From: Paracoccaceae bacterium
GTDB lineage: Bacteria; Pseudomonadota; Alphaproteobacteria; Rhodobacterales; Rhodobacteraceae
NCBI GenBank assembly: GCA_021647745.1
Contig: JAKIUB010000025.1
Span: 1-36,072 of the forward strand
Length of the DNA: 36,072 nt
Direction of reading: 5' to 3'
The notes below the pieces were generated by a model. The model searched no databases, was not told where the DNA came from, and saw nothing but the letters and a program-made list of their open reading frames with translations. How positions within the stretch are numbered: the first letter of the stretch is position 1; each line of letters opens with the position of its first letter. Shown here piece by piece: positions 33,991-36,072 of the stretch. The translations under genes were made by a program, and so were the position numbers.

Positions 33991-34447
33991 GGTAGTCCCC
34001 CCGAAAATCAGTGTAGACCTGTCGTGCTTTAGTGCCGCTCCGGTTACTCATTTAAGCGGCCTTTTGTTCAAAAGCCAACGGGCTTTTCCAACCTAATGCC
34101 GAGTGTTTACGGCGAGGATTATAAAAACCGTTGATGTATTCAAAGATAGCCGATTCAGCAGCACGACGTGTGTGCCACGCGGGTGCCGCCAGATCAGTTC
34201 GGCCTTGCTGGTTTTGAAGAACGCCTCGACGACCGCGTTATCGTAGCAATTTCCTTTGCTGCTCATGGGTGCTTTGAATCCATGTTGAACCAGACGTTTC
34301 TGATAGTCGTGCGAGCAATATTGGGAACCGCGATCCGAGTGATGGATGCAGCCCTTCGGTGGTTTTCGCAGAGCCACCGCCATAAAGGAGCGGCACAATT
34401 CCGCAACAGGTCCAGCTTGAACATCACTGATTTTCGGGGGGATTACC
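33991..34447 (-). mobile_element. Internally deleted IS3-family element (457 bp) with 23-bp ends
   Basis: The ends at 33991-34013 and 34425-34447 are inverted repeats of 23 bases with one mismatch (GGTA-R-TCCCCCCGAAAA then TCAGTG). TTC flanks both sides (33988-33990 and 34448-34450), a 3-base target duplication typical of the IS3 family. Only about 350 bases of OrfB remain inside, so the element cannot move by itself but could move if a full copy supplies transposase. Confidence 0.85.
34052..34398 (-). pseudogene. IS3-family OrfB C-terminal fragment with frameshift
   Basis: MAVALRKPPKGCIHHSDRGS then QYCSHDYQKRLVQHGF then GNCYDNAVVEAFFKTSKAEL keeps the last Asp and Glu of the DDE triad. After AELIWRHP one base is lost (or two gained) near 34182. 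In the corrected frame it reads WHTRRAAESAIFEYINGFYN, then RRKHSALGWKSPLAFEQKAA and a stop at 34052. The N-terminal half is deleted. Confidence 0.85.
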
Positions 34448-34652
34448 TTCCGGCCATGAAAGACAGCATTCCGAATAATAAAAAGGTAGCTAATCGCCAG
34501 TCAATTTTACTAACTGCCCCAAATTCCAAAACTTCGGAAGTGTTTTTTTCAGGCAACATTAGCGCGAGCGCAATGCCAGATAAAGAGAGCGATCCGAGCA
34601 AGAGCATGACATTTTCCAGGTTCCAAATGTAGAATATGGAATTGGATATTAT
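34448..34652 (-). pseudogene. Membrane-protein remnant trapped between two IS pieces
   Basis: An open minus-strand frame reads NVMLLLGSLSLSGIALALML, a hydrophilic stretch NTSEVLEFGAVSK, then WRLATFLLFGMLSFMAG. That gives two apparent transmembrane helices. It is cut at the C-terminal side by the element at 33991-34447 and at the N-terminal side by the IS start at 34653. I do not recognise the family. Rejoining across the element does not give a natural gene end, so more was lost. Confidence 0.4.
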
Positions 34653-34777
34653 TGAGGAGGCTCGGGAAAACTGAACAGCTTGGGTAAGTGGATATTCTGC
34701 TCGAAATCGGCGATATAGCCGGAAAGAGGAGAATACGATGACGAGACGACCGAGACGCAATCACAGCCCTGCATTTA
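34653..34777 (+). mobile_element. Left end and orfA start of a second IS3-family element (truncated)
   Basis: TGAGGAGGCTCGGG at 34653 looks like an IS3-type end (TGA...) and resembles the end at 35923. About 85 bases in, GGAAAGAGGAG precedes ATG (34738) and the 14 codons MTRRPRRNHSPAFR, the typical start of an IS3 OrfA helix-turn-helix protein. It then breaks at 34777, where a different IS end begins. Confidence 0.6.
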
Positions 34778-34807
34778 GAGGTGGTCCCAGTATTTTGACC
34801 AGTTAGC
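34778..34807. repeat. IS-end direct repeat, copy 1
   Basis: 30 bases beginning GAGGTGGTCCCAG and ending GACCAGTTAGC match 35924-35953 exactly and in the same orientation. It is the terminal sequence of the IS whose transposase leaves the right edge. Here only the end remains. Confidence 0.9.
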
Positions 34808-34860
34808 TAGGCTAAAATAAATTCCGCTGCTCGCTCTAGGATTAACATCATGAAGGTAAC

Positions 34861-35125
34861 AATGACTGTAACCGGAGGGTTACGGTTACGGTTACGGTTA
34901 CGGTTACAAGCACCGATCCAAGCACGGGCACAACAACGACCGAGACCTATACGAATGGCTCAACGGTTGTCACGAGAACGTCATCGGCACGGCCCGGGCT
35001 GACACGATCACCGGCGACGCCCAGGCGAACTGGATTGATGGGGCCGCTGGCCGGATACCATCACCGATGATGCAGGTGGAATATGATTTTCCAGCTACGC
35101 AGATTGACTCGCGGGGTGAGATATG
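34861..35125 (+). pseudogene. Remnant of an RTX-like calcium-binding repeat protein
   Basis: After the GGTTAC repeats one frame reads TDPSTGTTTTETYTNGSTVV, a second reads ADTITGDAQANWIDGAAG, and a third continues PDTITDDAGG before a stop. Together they look like a degenerate hemolysin-type (RTX) calcium-binding segment spread over three frames by indels. No complete gene remains. The assignment rests on short motifs only. Confidence 0.4.
34878..34907. repeat. GGTTAC hexamer microsatellite (5 copies)
   Basis: Five perfect head-to-tail copies of GGTTAC. In the frame that joins TSTDPSTGTTT it encodes alternating Val-Thr. The repeat is a multiple of three, so copy change would alter length without frameshift. 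Confidence 0.95.
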
Positions 35126-35162
35126 ATCCGATAATACCCGTTAAAGTAGAAAGAGTCGCCAC

Positions 35163-35944
35163 ATGAAAAAACTGATCTCTATTTTGATGATCCTGTTGCT
35201 TGGTACCAGTGCGTATCTCACAACTGCGCAAACACAAGTGTGTCGCTCGGAAGGAATGTTAGATGAAGAAGCGGCGCGGATCATTGCCATCGCTACCGTG
35301 CAAGGCGAGAACTTTCGGCGGGAAATTGACGGGATGCGCGAACGTGACGTTTCGTTGAGAAATGACACAACATACGACGATGTTCTGGCGGATGATGACA
35401 GAACCCTTAATCTGGCACGAGAATTTTTTATCGGCGGCTCCCACTGGATAGAATTACACTATCCCGCATTGAGCAAGGTGAGGAATTGGATGAAATCCTG
35501 ATGGAGTCGGGATATCCACTCAAACGTCAGCAGGTAAACTATTTTGCTTTGACGTTGGATCAAAGCCTGAAAGATTTGGCGCTGGCGATTGGGGCTAAAC
35601 CTGTTGAAGGCTCATACAGTTTTTCAATAGATCCGCATGTTTATGTGTTTGCTTTATCGCAATTTGCCCGTAGTGCGGGCCTCAAAAATACCGATGGTGG
35701 AACAGGGGGGCGTCTGCAAACCAATAGGCTCGGCTACGGGTTTGTCGAAACTTGGCCTCTTTTTAGGGCGGACAGGATGGCAAAGGTAAGTTTTAGGATA
35801 ACGGGCGACCTTACTGAACAGATAGTGACAATAAATCCGATATTTTATCGCTCATATAGCTGGAAGGATGATCGCCTATCAAAATACATTTTTGTTAATC
35901 GCGGCTGTCTGGCAACATTTACTGAGGTGGTCCCAGTATTTTGA
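35163..35944 (+). pseudogene. Secreted protein of unknown function, split by a frameshift at T6 and truncated by an IS end
   Basis: The first part opens MKKLISILMILLLGTSAYLT with a likely signal peptide (cleavage near TTAQT) and stays open to 35501. At 35424-35429 is a run of six T. Shifting frame there joins LNLARE to FYRRLPLDRITLSRIEQGEE and LDEILMESGYPLKRQQVNYF, which continues as one protein-like chain to the IS end at 35923. Without the shift the first frame ends in the unlikely tail HWIELHYPALSKVRNWMKS. The last residues (TEVVPVF) are read from the IS, so the native C-terminus is gone. I recognise no family. Confidence 0.6.
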
Positions 35945-35953
35945 CCAGTTAGC
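35924..35953. repeat. IS-end direct repeat, copy 2
   Basis: Exact 30-base match to 34778-34807 in the same orientation, 1146 bases apart. Recombination between them would delete everything in between. Confidence 0.9.
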
Positions 35954-35983
35954 AGCGTAAATAAGATGAATTTGATTTCATTG

Positions 35984-36072
35984 TTAAGCTGCTAATCTCG
36001 TTGGTTGTGTTTTTCTGTCATAGGCCTCGCTGGGCGTCAATATGCCGTGGGTGGAATGGGGCCGCTCCGTAT
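35984..36072 (-). CDS. IS3-family transposase OrfB, C-terminal end (partial)
   Basis: The last 28 codons read TERPHSTHGILTPSEAYDRK then TQPTRLAA and stop (TAA at 35986-35984). T-E-R-P-H-S is the hallmark near the end of IS3-type OrfB integrase domains. The rest lies beyond the window edge. Confidence 0.85.
   Translation of the reverse strand, partial: TERPHSTHGILTPSEAYDRKTQPTRLAA

Larger units (their letters stand above)
35923..36072 (-). mobile_element. IS3-family element, left part in window (continues beyond the edge)
   Basis: The end begins TGAGGTGGTCCCAG at 35923. The first 30 bases from 35924 are also found at 34778-34807. Transposase coding begins at 35984 on the minus strand, so the element body lies to the right. 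The other end and any target duplication lie outside the window. Confidence 0.85.

Noticed and set aside
34878..34907. CRISPR-like repeat array
   Set aside because: The hexamers are contiguous with no spacers and no cas genes are present; it is a simple tandem repeat.

Overview
The window looks like chromosomal DNA from an alphaproteobacterium, most likely a marine Rhodobacterales (Roseobacter-type) species. The reasons are the protein style, a zinc-free ribosomal L36 gene beside a tRNA-Val(GAC), the direct-repeat alphaproteobacterial SOS box (GAAC-N7-GAAC) before dinB, and the two nutrient ABC systems. This is inferred from sequence character, not from a database search.

Layout. (a) 1-1113, mostly minus strand: an XRE-type regulator coupled to a small membrane protein behind a palindromic operator, then a sparse stretch with one candidate 37-residue membrane peptide. 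(b) 1315-8361: housekeeping genes. These are clpB with a heat-shock-type promoter, a methyltransferase-like membrane protein, pyrF, dinB with an SOS box and an N-terminal zinc ribbon, an N-formylglutamate amidohydrolase, tRNA-Val and rpmJ with its terminator. (c) 8370-18540, minus strand: a secreted caspase-fold protein without its catalytic cysteine. It lies downstream of a tightly overlapping eight-gene operon: acyl-CoA synthetase, small membrane protein, LivG, LivH, LivM, LivK, LivF and a PaaK-like ligase. The operon encodes a branched-chain-type importer bracketed by two adenylate-forming enzymes. (d) 18735-19103: a decayed IS3-family transposase. (e) 19251-29127, minus strand: a two-gene surface module. 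A 2142-residue secreted DUF11/SdrD-B repeat protein ends in an OmpA-like tail, and a 1148-residue outer-membrane barrel follows one base later. This is the most interesting and least understood unit here. (f) 29529-33982: a potA-potD-potB-potC-like polyamine importer. (g) 33988-36072: an insertion and decay zone. It holds an internally deleted IS3 element with near-perfect ends and a target duplication, a stranded membrane-protein fragment, a second IS start, an RTX-like remnant with GGTTAC repeats, a secreted-protein gene broken by a frameshift at T6, and the end of another IS that leaves the window.

How the parts work together. The Liv-type operon probably imports an organic acid or amino-acid-like compound that the co-expressed ligases activate to a CoA thioester. 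The DUF11 protein and barrel are probably exported and assembled together as a surface fibre or adhesin. The IS remnants at both margins of 18.7-36 kb suggest that this half of the window is more plastic than the left half.
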